From Shewanella kaireitica (GTDB taxonomy: Bacteria; Pseudomonadota; Gammaproteobacteria; Enterobacterales; Shewanellaceae), in the NCBI RefSeq assembly GCF_023284045.1, contig NZ_JAKIKQ010000007.1:114438-178437 (forward strand): DNA of 64,000 bases, in the 5' to 3' direction. The translations under genes were made by a program, and so were the position numbers. The stretch's first letter is position 1; the number at the start of each line of letters is the position of its first letter. The notes beneath the pieces are model-generated. The model had not been told where the DNA came from and did not search any database. It was given only the letters and a program-made list of their open reading frames with translations. This document shows positions 18,483 to 26,872 of this stretch, piece after piece.

Positions 18483-19625
18483 CTAACGTGATTTTAGCCA
18501 TGCTAGCTTAGCTTGATAACGCTGCTGGTTCCTCGGTAAGTCCGTATAATCGAGTGCTTTGCGCAGGGCTTTCTTGGCCTGTTCTGGTTCATCAAGTTTA
18601 AAATGTACCTTTGCTAAATCAAAATACGCTCTATGAAAGTAATATGTGTTATCAATAAATTTGTTCAGGTACACTTTTGCACTTAGGTAGTCTGCAGCGG
18701 CTATCGAATCTTGCGCCACTAAATACCATTTATAAGGGCTGCTATCATCTAATTCAAGTAATTGTTTTTTCACAGCTAAGGCTTCAACTATGCGACCTTG
18801 GCGAACCAGTAAATAGTGATAATTACTCAACAACGTCACTTTATCTTCTGAAACCTCTAATCCATATCGATACAAGCTCTCAGCGGTTTTTACATCCCCT
18901 AATCGTCGTAAAACAACCGCCAACATATTAATAGATGGAGCATATACCTCGCTAAAAGATAAACTTTTCTTAAGCAATAAATAGGCTAGTGGTAAGTCAT
19001 CACTGAACAATGCATCCGCAGCTAAATTTCGATACAGCATAGCGAAGAACTCATCAGTATCTACCTTTTTTCCACCTCTGTCATAACGACTAGGAAAGTA
19101 GTCTATTACAACGCTTTTATTGCCAGAAAATAAAGTGTTGCTTCCATCATTATTGGTCTCATAAAGAAATGTTCTAACATGATCTGACGTGACAGAGTAT
19201 CGGTCTGTTACATCAAGTAAAACAGGCATAGTATGCAAGAGTTGAAATGATATATCGACTTGGAACTCACTGGCAATTGCATAGGTTAAAAGAGCCAATG
19301 ACATACAGTTACCTTGGTTGAGTTCTAGCGCCTCTGCAGCACTGTAGTTTTTGCCTTCATAATTAAAGTTGACCAAGCGTTTTTCAAGAAAATGTTTGAC
19401 CTGTTGAAACGGAAGTAATGTGTTGACATCACTCTGTAATTGAAAGCGCCTAAACTCTGCAACTTGCTCAGCAGTTAAAGACAATAAGCTTTCTGGTTCA
19501 GGTATTTCATAATCGCTGACATCTGCTTCATACGCTAATATCGGCATCTGAGCAGGCTGTTTAGTCGGAGGAGGCACAATCTGGCAACCGCTAATAATAA
19601 AACATACTAACAATAAGTACTTCAT
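18483..19625 (-). CDS. TPR-repeat lipoprotein with transglutaminase-like segment
   Basis: 380 residues from the ATG at 19625 (GGAA just upstream). A lipoprotein signal ending ISGCQ is followed by a segment (about 75-190) with 'LNQGNCMSLALLTYAIA', a later 'DHVRTF' and 'VVIDYFPS'. The spacing of Cys, His and Asp is like the transglutaminase-like (SirB1/Transglut_core2) fold. The C-terminal half has at least four TPR-like helical pairs (about 200-375). It is probably an envelope-anchored scaffold or peptidase-like protein; the true role is unknown. It is followed downstream by the regulator gene but with a long gap. Confidence 0.7.
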   Translation of the reverse strand: MKYLLLVCFIISGCQIVPPPTKQPAQMPILAYEADVSDYEIPEPESLLSLTAEQVAEFRRFQLQSDVNTLLPFQQVKHFLEKRLVNFNYEGKNYSAAEALELNQGNCMSLALLTYAIASEFQVDISFQLLHTMPVLLDVTDRYSVTSDHVRTFLYETNNDGSNTLFSGNKSVVIDYFPSRYDRGGKKVDTDEFFAMLYRNLAADALFSDDLPLAYLLLKKSLSFSEVYAPSINMLAVVLRRLGDVKTAESLYRYGLEVSEDKVTLLSNYHYLLVRQGRIVEALAVKKQLLELDDSSPYKWYLVAQDSIAAADYLSAKVYLNKFIDNTYYFHRAYFDLAKVHFKLDEPEQAKKALRKALDYTDLPRNQQRYQAKLAWLKSR

Positions 19626-19705
19626 AATTTCCATTTACATTGTTATGTCCATATATTCAAAGGTATACCAAGCAGATACTAACTACAACAGTTCGATAAA
19701 CCACC

Positions 19706-21544
19706 TCAGAATAGAGCAAGTAGCAGTAAAGCTAACCCAAGAAATACGCTCAATGAGCGCCAAAATAGAAGCGGATTACGTTCTATTAATGCAGGTTTAA
19801 CCACCGAACGTTGCCATGTCTTTATCGGCTCAGTCATTTCAAAGAGCCATTCGCTGCAGTCTGCTTGACGCTTTTCAGGTGCCACGCTAAGCGCCTTTTT
19901 AAGAGCATCATCCATCCAAATGGGGATCAAAGGGTTAATCTCATAACTTGGAATATACTCAAGTCTTATAAAATCTAATTTAGATTTGCAGGCCTGCTGC
20001 TTACCATTAAAAGGTAACTGACCCGTAAGCATTTCAAACGCGATGACGGCAATAGAGTAGAGGTCAGTGCTTTGAGTCACTTGATAACCAAGGATGCTCT
20101 CCGGCGCAGAGTAATCGGCTGTACCTAGTATTTGGTCTCGCTCAAGAGGGCTGGAGATCTCAGCAATTCCTTTAATAAAGCAAGAGCCAAAATCAATGAT
20201 TTTGAGCTGTCCATCTTTGGTCAATATCAAGTTGTCAGGTTTTAGATCTTGATGCAGAGTTTCTTTACGGTGAAACGCTCTCACTCCTATTTCTAATTGT
20301 TTTAACAGAGCCAACACCTCTTGTATATCTGGCGTCGGGTTATGTTTTATCCATTGGCTTAATGATTGCCCATCGAGGTATTCCGTTAGGTAGTAAAGCG
20401 CAGATTTCCGTTTATCACGCTCAACGATAGAAACCACATAAGGACTATTAATTCGTTTTCCTATCCAACTTTCTAATAAAAACCGTTCGATATAAGCTGC
20501 ATCATCTAGATAATTAACTGAAGGCGTTTTCATACACAATAAGTCATCTTGCTGATTTCTGACTAGATAGACTTGGCTTCTTTGGCTTTGATGTAAAACA
20601 TCTACCACTGTATACCCGTCGAGCTTCATTCCAACACTTAGTGGTGGTGGAAAAGGCAAGCTAGACAGATGCTGATAAACTTCATCAATGGTTTGCTCTG
20701 GTAAGGCCTCGATACATAGTAACTGACAACTAACATTGTCTTGGGAGCCAGAATTGAGAGCTGAATTGACTAGTTCATGGCAAAATCTATCACTCCTTTC
20801 GTCAGTGAAATGCGCGTTCAAACTGCTAGTTTGTGGAGTTTGATTAAATCGCGCTAACTTCCGCTCTAATTCAAAATCAGTTATAACATCATGCACACCG
20901 TCAGTCGTTAACAGGTATAGATCTCCCTCCTCTAGCGCTAACATGCGATAGTCCACCTCAACATTAACATCTAGCCCCAAAGCTCGGGCAAGATAACGCT
21001 GATTATTGCCCACTATACTGGTGTGATCGTGGCTTAGCTTATCCAATGTACCATTACGGTAGCGGTAAACTCTTGAATCACCCAGATGAAAAAGATGCAA
21101 ATGACGTGACTTGAAAACCAATGCACTTAAGGTGCAGACGTAGCCTCTGCGGGCATCTCGGTAATCTTGTCCTAACCCATAAAGCCAACGATTCAGCGCT
21201 GTTAATACTTGAGTACTTGATTTTTGTACTGACCAGGGATCAGGTGTCGAGTAATAGTCAGCAAGAAAATTACTGACGCTGATAGCGGATGCTGCTGCGC
21301 CGCCTTCTGCAGTGCTCACACCGTCACTGATAGCTGCAACAGCTCCCTTCGTCGTTAACATTAGGCCACTGGGAATACGGATCCCAATGGCATCTTCATT
21401 GGCCGCTTTAACGCCTTTATCAGAATACTGACCAGCCTTAATGACTAAACTGTGCTTTGGCTTGTGGCATTCAATATCATCACTCATTGTCAATGGGGAC
21501 ATTGTGTCTTTTGAATCATTAGCAACCATAACCTTTGCCATCAT
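19706..21544 (-). CDS. PP2C phosphatase-Ser/Thr kinase fusion, membrane-anchored
   Basis: About 612 residues. I place the start at the ATG at 21544, after an AGGGG site; GTG codons upstream at 21571 and 21550 are alternatives. A PP2C phosphatase domain (about 30-270) has 'AAISDGVSTAEGG', 'LFHLGDSRVYRYRNG', 'LLTTDGVHDVI' and 'GSQDNVSC'. A protein kinase domain (about 300-570) has invariant Lys in 'LCMKTPS', catalytic 'HQDLKPDNLIL', 'IIDFGSC' and 'GTADYSAPE'. A single C-terminal membrane helix follows. The glycine loop is degenerate and the catalytic motif is HQD, not HRD. It is the last gene of the nirBD-transporter unit, as in Pseudomonas where a similar kinase lies between nirB and nasA. Likely a modulator of nitrate assimilation. 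Confidence 0.85.
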   Translation of the reverse strand: MMAKVMVANDSKDTMSPLTMSDDIECHKPKHSLVIKAGQYSDKGVKAANEDAIGIRIPSGLMLTTKGAVAAISDGVSTAEGGAAASAISVSNFLADYYSTPDPWSVQKSSTQVLTALNRWLYGLGQDYRDARRGYVCTLSALVFKSRHLHLFHLGDSRVYRYRNGTLDKLSHDHTSIVGNNQRYLARALGLDVNVEVDYRMLALEEGDLYLLTTDGVHDVITDFELERKLARFNQTPQTSSLNAHFTDERSDRFCHELVNSALNSGSQDNVSCQLLCIEALPEQTIDEVYQHLSSLPFPPPLSVGMKLDGYTVVDVLHQSQRSQVYLVRNQQDDLLCMKTPSVNYLDDAAYIERFLLESWIGKRINSPYVVSIVERDKRKSALYYLTEYLDGQSLSQWIKHNPTPDIQEVLALLKQLEIGVRAFHRKETLHQDLKPDNLILTKDGQLKIIDFGSCFIKGIAEISSPLERDQILGTADYSAPESILGYQVTQSTDLYSIAVIAFEMLTGQLPFNGKQQACKSKLDFIRLEYIPSYEINPLIPIWMDDALKKALSVAPEKRQADCSEWLFEMTEPIKTWQRSVVKPALIERNPLLFWRSLSVFLGLALLLLALF

Positions 21545-21560
21545 ACTCACTAAGCCCCTA

Positions 21561-23042
21561 CTAATTAACACTTATTAGGGTTACTTCCCCCTTTTCATTC
21601 ACTTCGGCGATATGGCCTTTAGGCTCTGTCATTAAGAACACGGTTAAAAAGCCAACTAAAGCACTCGCAGCAATGACATAGAAAAAAGTTTGCGTAGAAA
21701 CCATAGAGTAGACAGTTAAGAAAAATACAGCACCAACATTACCGTAAGCGCCAGTCATGCCTGCGATCTGTCCCGTTAAACGACGTTTAATAAGCGGTAC
21801 TGCCGCAAATACTGCGCCCTCGCCTCCTTGTACAAAGAAAGAACATGCCATCACCATAATGATGGCAAAGGGTAACGCCCAAGTTGCATCAATTTGCGCG
21901 ACGCCAAAATATCCAATCGCTAGCCCAGCAGTCAATATCATCAATGTTGACTTACGACCATAACGGTCACTGAGCCACCCCCCTCCAGGTCGGGACATTA
22001 GGTTCATAAAAGCATAAGAGGATGCGACTAAACCAGCTTGAGCTAATCCAAGACCGAACGTTTCAGCGAAAAAGAGAGGTAACATGGACACCACAGCCAA
22101 CTCTGAACCAAATGTTGAGAAGTACAGAACATTAAGAACCGCTACCTGCTTAAATTCGTAACGTTCAAATTCAGGAACCGTACCTGTAAACACTTGCTTA
22201 TTAACTTGATAGGTTTGATAAATATCGACTATTAAAACTAAGCAAAGTAAAGCATAGATGCCATAAACAACTTGATGGCTAAACATGCTCACTCCCTCAG
22301 GAGACAGCTTCCAACCAAGCAGCGCAAGTGTCGCGTACATGGGTAATTTCATCACCAGTAAAAGTACAAAATCGCCTTTACTGGTTACTTCAAGTGCACC
22401 TGCTTTTTTGGGTTTGAAATAAGTAGAACCTTTAGGGGTATCTGTTACATTGAAATAGTAAATAAATGCGAAAGCTAAACTCAACAATCCAGTTAAAGCA
22501 ATAGCGTAGCGCCAACCATCAGCGCCACCAAAAGCAAGTGCAACAGCAGGCAGAGTAAAAGCTGCGGCGGCAGAGCCAAAGTTCCCCCAGCCACCATATA
22601 TCCCCTCAGCAGTGCCTAATTCTTTTGCTGGAAACCATTCACTCACAATACGAATGCCAACCACAAAACCAGCACCGATAAACCCAAGTAAGAATCGCGC
22701 TAGTGCCAACTGCTCAAACGTTGTCCCTAGCGCGAACATAAAGCAGGGAATCGAGCAAATACCCAATAACAAAGAGTAGACAAGCCTAGGTCCATACTTA
22801 TCGGTGACCATGCCTATCAACACTCTAGCAGGGATAGTTAAAGCGACATTAAGAATTAGCAGTGTTTTAATCTGTGATTTAGTTAATCCTATACTGTCAG
22901 CAATTACGCTAAGCAGAGGAGCGGCATTAAACCAAACCATAAAGGTGATAAAAAATGCCATCCAGCTCAAGTGCATCACTTTCATCTTTCCTGAAAAAGA
23001 AAAAAGGTTAAATCCAGTCTCAGCAGTAATCTTGCTATTCAT
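21561..23042 (-). CDS. Nitrate/nitrite MFS transporter (NarK/NasA type)
   Basis: 493-residue, roughly twelve-helix MFS transporter. The NNP signatures are visible: 'RFLLGFIGAGFVVGIRIVSEWF' and 'YGGWGNFGSAAAAFTLP' (first nitrate signature), and 'PGGGWLSDRYGRK' and 'QGGEGAVFAAVPLI' in the second half. It moves nitrate into the cytoplasm, and perhaps nitrite as well. AGGAGAG precedes the ATG. It lies 16 bases after nirD and overlaps the kinase reading frame region, consistent with one operon. Confidence 0.92.
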   Translation of the reverse strand: MNSKITAETGFNLFSFSGKMKVMHLSWMAFFITFMVWFNAAPLLSVIADSIGLTKSQIKTLLILNVALTIPARVLIGMVTDKYGPRLVYSLLLGICSIPCFMFALGTTFEQLALARFLLGFIGAGFVVGIRIVSEWFPAKELGTAEGIYGGWGNFGSAAAAFTLPAVALAFGGADGWRYAIALTGLLSLAFAFIYYFNVTDTPKGSTYFKPKKAGALEVTSKGDFVLLLVMKLPMYATLALLGWKLSPEGVSMFSHQVVYGIYALLCLVLIVDIYQTYQVNKQVFTGTVPEFERYEFKQVAVLNVLYFSTFGSELAVVSMLPLFFAETFGLGLAQAGLVASSYAFMNLMSRPGGGWLSDRYGRKSTLMILTAGLAIGYFGVAQIDATWALPFAIIMVMACSFFVQGGEGAVFAAVPLIKRRLTGQIAGMTGAYGNVGAVFFLTVYSMVSTQTFFYVIAASALVGFLTVFLMTEPKGHIAEVNEKGEVTLISVN

Positions 23043-23058
23043 ACTTCTCTCCTCATCC

Positions 23059-23385
23059 TTAAGCGGGTAATCGTGCTAAAATCTTGCCTGATTGACGTTT
23101 TATTTCATATATATCAATGCTGAGTGCTTCATTTTCTAAGCAACGACCAGTTGTTAGGCTGTAGTGTTGTTTATGCAGCGGCGAAGCAACATAGAGTTCA
23201 TTATCAAATTCACACAGCAGGCCACGTGATAACACGCTCACCCCCGTTGCTGGATCGATATTATCTATAGCATAAATGCCAGCATCTCCAAGATGGAAAA
23301 CCGCCACCGCTTTACCCGCAACCCATGCAGCAATACCTCTTTTGGCCGGCAAAGCTTGTTCATCACAAATAGTTATCCAATTCAT
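23059..23385 (-). CDS. nirD: Nitrite reductase small subunit NirD
   Basis: 108-residue Rieske-like subunit of NADH-dependent nitrite reductase. The fold is that of a Rieske domain ('CEFDNELYVASPLHKQHYSLTTGRCLE'), but the canonical paired Cys-x-His iron ligands are absent, as in E. coli NirD. It overlaps nirB by 4 bases (ATGA). Acts with NirB in the cytoplasm to convert nitrite to ammonium for assimilation. Confidence 0.93.
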   Translation of the reverse strand: MNWITICDEQALPAKRGIAAWVAGKAVAVFHLGDAGIYAIDNIDPATGVSVLSRGLLCEFDNELYVASPLHKQHYSLTTGRCLENEALSIDIYEIKRQSGKILARLPA

Positions 23386-26009
23386 ACCAACACCTCCTCT
23401 TCATCTAACTGCGTAATTGCGATATCGCCCGTTTTCGATAATCCATGTGTAACGGCACCGAAGGTTTGTACCTCAGAACTCATCGGAAATTTTTGTGCTC
23501 GTTGATATTGATACTGTGTTTCATCCCTTAAAGGAGCATCGTTAGGATTGATAAACTCATTAAAACGCTGCAGAAAAACGTCATCTTGTAAGCTGGTTTT
23601 CCATTCACATTGATAACTAGCGACGATTTTACTCATCTGGCTTTCTAATTCCGCTCCTAAGCCCAAAGAGTCATCAACAATCACTGATTGCAAATATTCA
23701 AGGCCGCCTACTAAAGACTCAAGCCACACCGACGTACGCTGCAATCGCGCCGCTGTTTTTGTGTAGAACATAAGAATTCTGTCAATATAACTAACAAGTT
23801 GTTCAGTTGAGAGATCGGTTGCAAACAAATCGCCATGTCTAGGCCTCATCCCGCCATTACCGCAAACAAATAAGTTCCAGCCCTTCTCTGTAGCAATAAC
23901 ACCAATATCTTTACTCTGCGCTTCAGCACATTCACGTGTACAGCCTGAAACGGCAAACTTTATCTTGTGAGGTGACCTAAGGCCTTTGTATCGGTTCTCT
24001 AATGCAATCGCCAACCCTAAAGAGTCTTGTACACCGTAACGGCACCAAGTATTACCTACACAAGATTTAACAGTTCGCAGTGATTTACCATAGGCATGTC
24101 CGGTCTCAAAACCTTCAGCAATCAGTTCCGACCAAATAGCTGGCAGATCTGAAAGTGCCGCACCAAACATGTCGATACGTTGGCCGCCAGTGATTTTGGT
24201 ATAAAGGTCATATCGTTTGGCTATCTGCCCCATTGCTATGAGTTTATCTGGGGTGATCTCGCCCCCAGCAACTCTCGGCACTACAGAATAACTGCCATCT
24301 TTTTGTAGGTTACCTAAATAAGCGTCGTTACTATCTTGCAGAGCGACGTGCTTCTCATTGAGCACATATTCGTTTTCTAAGGTGGCAAATATAGAAGCAG
24401 CAACCGGTTTACAAATATCACAACCTAGCGCTAACTTAGAGGCGTCTTTGGCATGGAGCTGATAAAGTTGCTCGAAATCACTTATATTTTCCACTTGGCA
24501 CAAATGAAATAATGCTTGGCGATCATAATCAAAGTGGCAGCAGATCCCTGACTCTGTTTCTAGTCCTTGTGCCTGCATGGTTTCGTCGATGATCTGCTGC
24601 ACCACGGCTGCACAGCCTCCACAACCAGACGCTGCTTTGGTACAACTTTTTATCTCCGCGAGCTGATGCTTTCCGGCAATAACTTGCTCAACAATATCCG
24701 CTTTTGTTACTTGATGACATGAACAAACAATGGCGTTGTCCTTTAGCACTAGTGGCGCAGAATCATCAACCATTAGCAATGTGACAGCGGGATCCTCTAA
24801 CGCTTCTCCCGATAAGTATTGACTAAGCAGATGGCTGTAGTCATCAACATTGCCAACTAGTACAGCCCCTCGCAGATACTCACCAGTTTCATCAAGCCAG
24901 AGTTTTTTATAAACGCCAGCTTGAACGTCACTGAGCTCAACATATTGTGCATGTTCAAAACCACGACTCTCACCAATGGAGGCTACATCAACCCCAAGCA
25001 GTTTTAGCTTTGTGCTCATGTCTGCACCGGTGAACCTTAACGCCTCAGTAGCCGGCGAGACTAATGAATTATCAAGTAGCTGCTTGGCTATCTGCGACAC
25101 GGCAACTTTTGCCATTTGATAGCCAGGAGCGACTAAACCAAAGATCTGTTGTTGCCAAAGGGCACACTCTCCGATGGCGTATACGTCCTTGGCGGATGTA
25201 AGGCAGCAGTCATCGATAACAATACCGCCGCGTTCACCAATACTGATACCACACTCTCTAGCTAATGCATCTTGAGGACGGATCCCTGCGGAAAATACAA
25301 TCATATCCGTTTCTAAAAAACTGCCATCGCTGAAATTAAGTCGATGTTGCGCCCGCTCACCATCAATAATCTCTTGTGTTGCTTTGCTTAAATGCACACC
25401 AAGCCCTAACGCTTCAATTTTCTGCTTTAATAGTTCACCACCTCTGTCATTCAATTGCACTGACATCAGTTGCGGTGCAAACTCAACCACGTGGGTATCG
25501 AGCCCTAAAGCACTCAGCGCATTGGCAGCCTCTAGCCCCAGTAATCCACCACCAATAACGACACCTGACTTGGCCGTCGTTGCAGCTTGTTCAATAGCTT
25601 CCAGATCATCAATAGTGCGATAAACTAAACAATCACGACGGTCATTGCCCTTTATCGGCGGTACAAAAGGAAAAGACCCTGTAGCCAAAACAAGCGTGTC
25701 ATAAAAGACTGTCTCACCATTCACTGTCAGTTGTTTATTATGTTGGTCAATATTGCTGACTTGTTGCCCTAGCTGTAAACCAACACCTTGGGCGGCATAG
25801 TCAGTCTCAGTAGCTAACATCAGACTATCGGCACTACTTGATTCGAAATACTTTGACAGTTGAACCCGATCGTATGCAGGCAAACTCTCTGAACCAAAAA
25901 CCGTAACGTCATAATGTCGATTAAGCTGTTGTTCGCATAATTGCTCCACAAAATGGTGGCCAACCATGCCATTTCCCACTATGACTAACTTGGGTTTATC
26001 TACTTTCAT
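23382..26009 (-). CDS. nirB: Nitrite reductase large subunit NirB (NADH, siroheme)
   Basis: 875-residue cytoplasmic NADH-nitrite reductase. The FAD domain starts at 'LVIVGNGMVGHHFVEQL', the NAD domain holds 'GVVIGGGLLGLEAANAL', and a BFD-like [2Fe-2S] domain has 'CSCHQV' and 'SGCGGC' (about 430-480). The C-terminal ferredoxin and siroheme domains have 'SCVGNTWCRYG' and 'GCTRECAEAQSKD' as the four cysteines of the 4Fe-4S-siroheme centre. Full length for the family (E. coli about 847). It is the first gene after the ANTAR-controlled leader and is followed by nirD with overlap. Confidence 0.95.
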   Translation of the reverse strand: MKVDKPKLVIVGNGMVGHHFVEQLCEQQLNRHYDVTVFGSESLPAYDRVQLSKYFESSSADSLMLATETDYAAQGVGLQLGQQVSNIDQHNKQLTVNGETVFYDTLVLATGSFPFVPPIKGNDRRDCLVYRTIDDLEAIEQAATTAKSGVVIGGGLLGLEAANALSALGLDTHVVEFAPQLMSVQLNDRGGELLKQKIEALGLGVHLSKATQEIIDGERAQHRLNFSDGSFLETDMIVFSAGIRPQDALARECGISIGERGGIVIDDCCLTSAKDVYAIGECALWQQQIFGLVAPGYQMAKVAVSQIAKQLLDNSLVSPATEALRFTGADMSTKLKLLGVDVASIGESRGFEHAQYVELSDVQAGVYKKLWLDETGEYLRGAVLVGNVDDYSHLLSQYLSGEALEDPAVTLLMVDDSAPLVLKDNAIVCSCHQVTKADIVEQVIAGKHQLAEIKSCTKAASGCGGCAAVVQQIIDETMQAQGLETESGICCHFDYDRQALFHLCQVENISDFEQLYQLHAKDASKLALGCDICKPVAASIFATLENEYVLNEKHVALQDSNDAYLGNLQKDGSYSVVPRVAGGEITPDKLIAMGQIAKRYDLYTKITGGQRIDMFGAALSDLPAIWSELIAEGFETGHAYGKSLRTVKSCVGNTWCRYGVQDSLGLAIALENRYKGLRSPHKIKFAVSGCTRECAEAQSKDIGVIATEKGWNLFVCGNGGMRPRHGDLFATDLSTEQLVSYIDRILMFYTKTAARLQRTSVWLESLVGGLEYLQSVIVDDSLGLGAELESQMSKIVASYQCEWKTSLQDDVFLQRFNEFINPNDAPLRDETQYQYQRAQKFPMSSEVQTFGAVTHGLSKTGDIAITQLDEEEVLV

Positions 26010-26050
26010 GCTTCGCCCCTTTTGTGTCCTATACTATTTATTTCAAACAA

Positions 26051-26086
26051 AAAGGCGCCAATCTCCCTATAGGAGATGGCGCCTTT
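26051..26086 (-). terminator. Intrinsic terminator in the nirB leader (attenuator)
   Basis: A strong hairpin: a 10-bp stem 26051-26060 with 26077-26086, a one-base bulge, then 5 bp (26062-26066 with 26072-26076) and a 5-base loop. It is followed on the minus strand by TTTTTGTTTG. It lies about 45 bases before nirB and within the leader, not after a gene, so it should stop transcription unless it is disrupted. Confidence 0.88.
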
Positions 26087-26090
26087 GCCA
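26077..26090 (-). promoter_or_regulatory. ANTAR-type hexaloop hairpin overlapping the terminator
   Basis: On the minus strand, TGGC (26090-26087), loop AAAGGC (26086-26081) and GCCA (26080-26077) form a 4-bp stem with a six-base loop having A at position 1 and G at position 4. This is the consensus recognised by ANTAR antiterminators. It uses the same bases as the 5' arm of the terminator, so the two folds exclude each other. Only one hexaloop was found; classical targets have two. Confidence 0.6.
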
Positions 26091-26154
26091 AAAATTCAAA
26101 TTGTTTATTGCTATTAATGGCGGATAAAAACCGCTGCTGAGTTACTCATAAAAG

Positions 26155-26171
26155 TAGCGAAGACTGTGCCA
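26155..26171 (-). promoter_or_regulatory. Sigma-54 promoter candidate for nirBD-transporter-kinase
   Basis: On the minus strand TGGCAC-N5-TCGCT, with GG (26170-26169) and GC (26158-26157) exactly ten bases apart as in sigma-54 promoters; one base differs from the TTGCW consensus. The predicted start would give a leader of about 135 bases holding the hexaloop and the terminator. This fits NtrC/RpoN control of nitrate assimilation. Confidence 0.65.
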
Positions 26172-26314
26172 GTATTCATCTTGCTGCGAAATACATATAA
26201 GAGACTGTAATTAAAGCGTTTATTTTAACCTACTTCTTCATAGTTCATATATTTGCAGGTCATAGCGTTCTCATTTGCACCAATATGGATAGATATTGAT
26301 TATTTATGTGCAAA

Positions 26315-26872
26315 CTAACGCAGCTGATTCTTACAAAATTTTGCCGCACTATCAGGCAAGCTTATTCGTCTGTCCATAGCAACTTTCTGAACAACTCTAT
26401 GGGCCTCTTGCTCTGACAACCCCGACTGTTGCAAGTCATGTTTAGCCAATTGAATACGTTTTATTCCTTCTAGATGATGTTCAAGCTCAGCGACCTTTTG
26501 GTGTAAGCGATTGACTGTTTCAAAACGCACTTGCGCCAGTTCTACAATTTTCATAAGGCGCGAAAAATCAAGATGTTGAGGAACAAAGGTTATTCGACCG
26601 CATTGCAACAATGTCGACAACAGCGGCTCCTCAGCATTTCTTGCGGTAATGATCAGCGGCACGGGTGCAAATGTCATCAAGCGTTCAATAAACTGCAAAT
26701 GTAAAGCAGTCATAGTTTCAACGACTAAAAGTACGACATCCCTGCTGGTTTTAAGTTCGAACCGTTCAAATTCAGATATTGATTTCAAGCTAACTAAATC
26801 AAAATCATGCGTCTTTCCAGCTTCAATCAGACCATGACTTTCTAATTCCTCAACCAAACTCACTAAGCGCAT
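26315..26872 (-). CDS. nasT: ANTAR-domain antiterminator (NasT/NasR-like)
   Basis: 185 residues. A C-terminal ANTAR RNA-binding domain (about 125-180) has 'QLAKHDLQQSGLSEQEAHRVV' and 'KVAMDRRISLPD', matching NasT/NasR/AmiR. The N-terminal 120 residues look like a receiver fold but lack the phosphorylatable Asp (the strand reads DVVLLVVETM), the N-terminal acidic pair and the late Lys. No NasS nitrate sensor is linked. It overlaps the TrpD2-like gene by 10 bases and sits directly before the leader it probably controls. Inferred role: release of the nirB leader terminator. Confidence 0.82.
   Translation of the reverse strand: MRLVSLVEELESHGLIEAGKTHDFDLVSLKSISEFERFELKTSRDVVLLVVETMTALHLQFIERLMTFAPVPLIITARNAEEPLLSTLLQCGRITFVPQHLDFSRLMKIVELAQVRFETVNRLHQKVAELEHHLEGIKRIQLAKHDLQQSGLSEQEAHRVVQKVAMDRRISLPDSAAKFCKNQLR

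Noticed and set aside
18306..18491. 61-codon open frame upstream of the TPR lipoprotein gene
   Set aside because: No ribosome-binding site, AT-driven composition and overlap with the end of a real gene on the other strand.
26101..26150. Second AxxGxx hexaloop hairpin in the nirB leader
   Set aside because: I searched the leader upstream of the first hexaloop; the candidate stems have 3 bp or a seven-base loop without the A1/G4 pattern.
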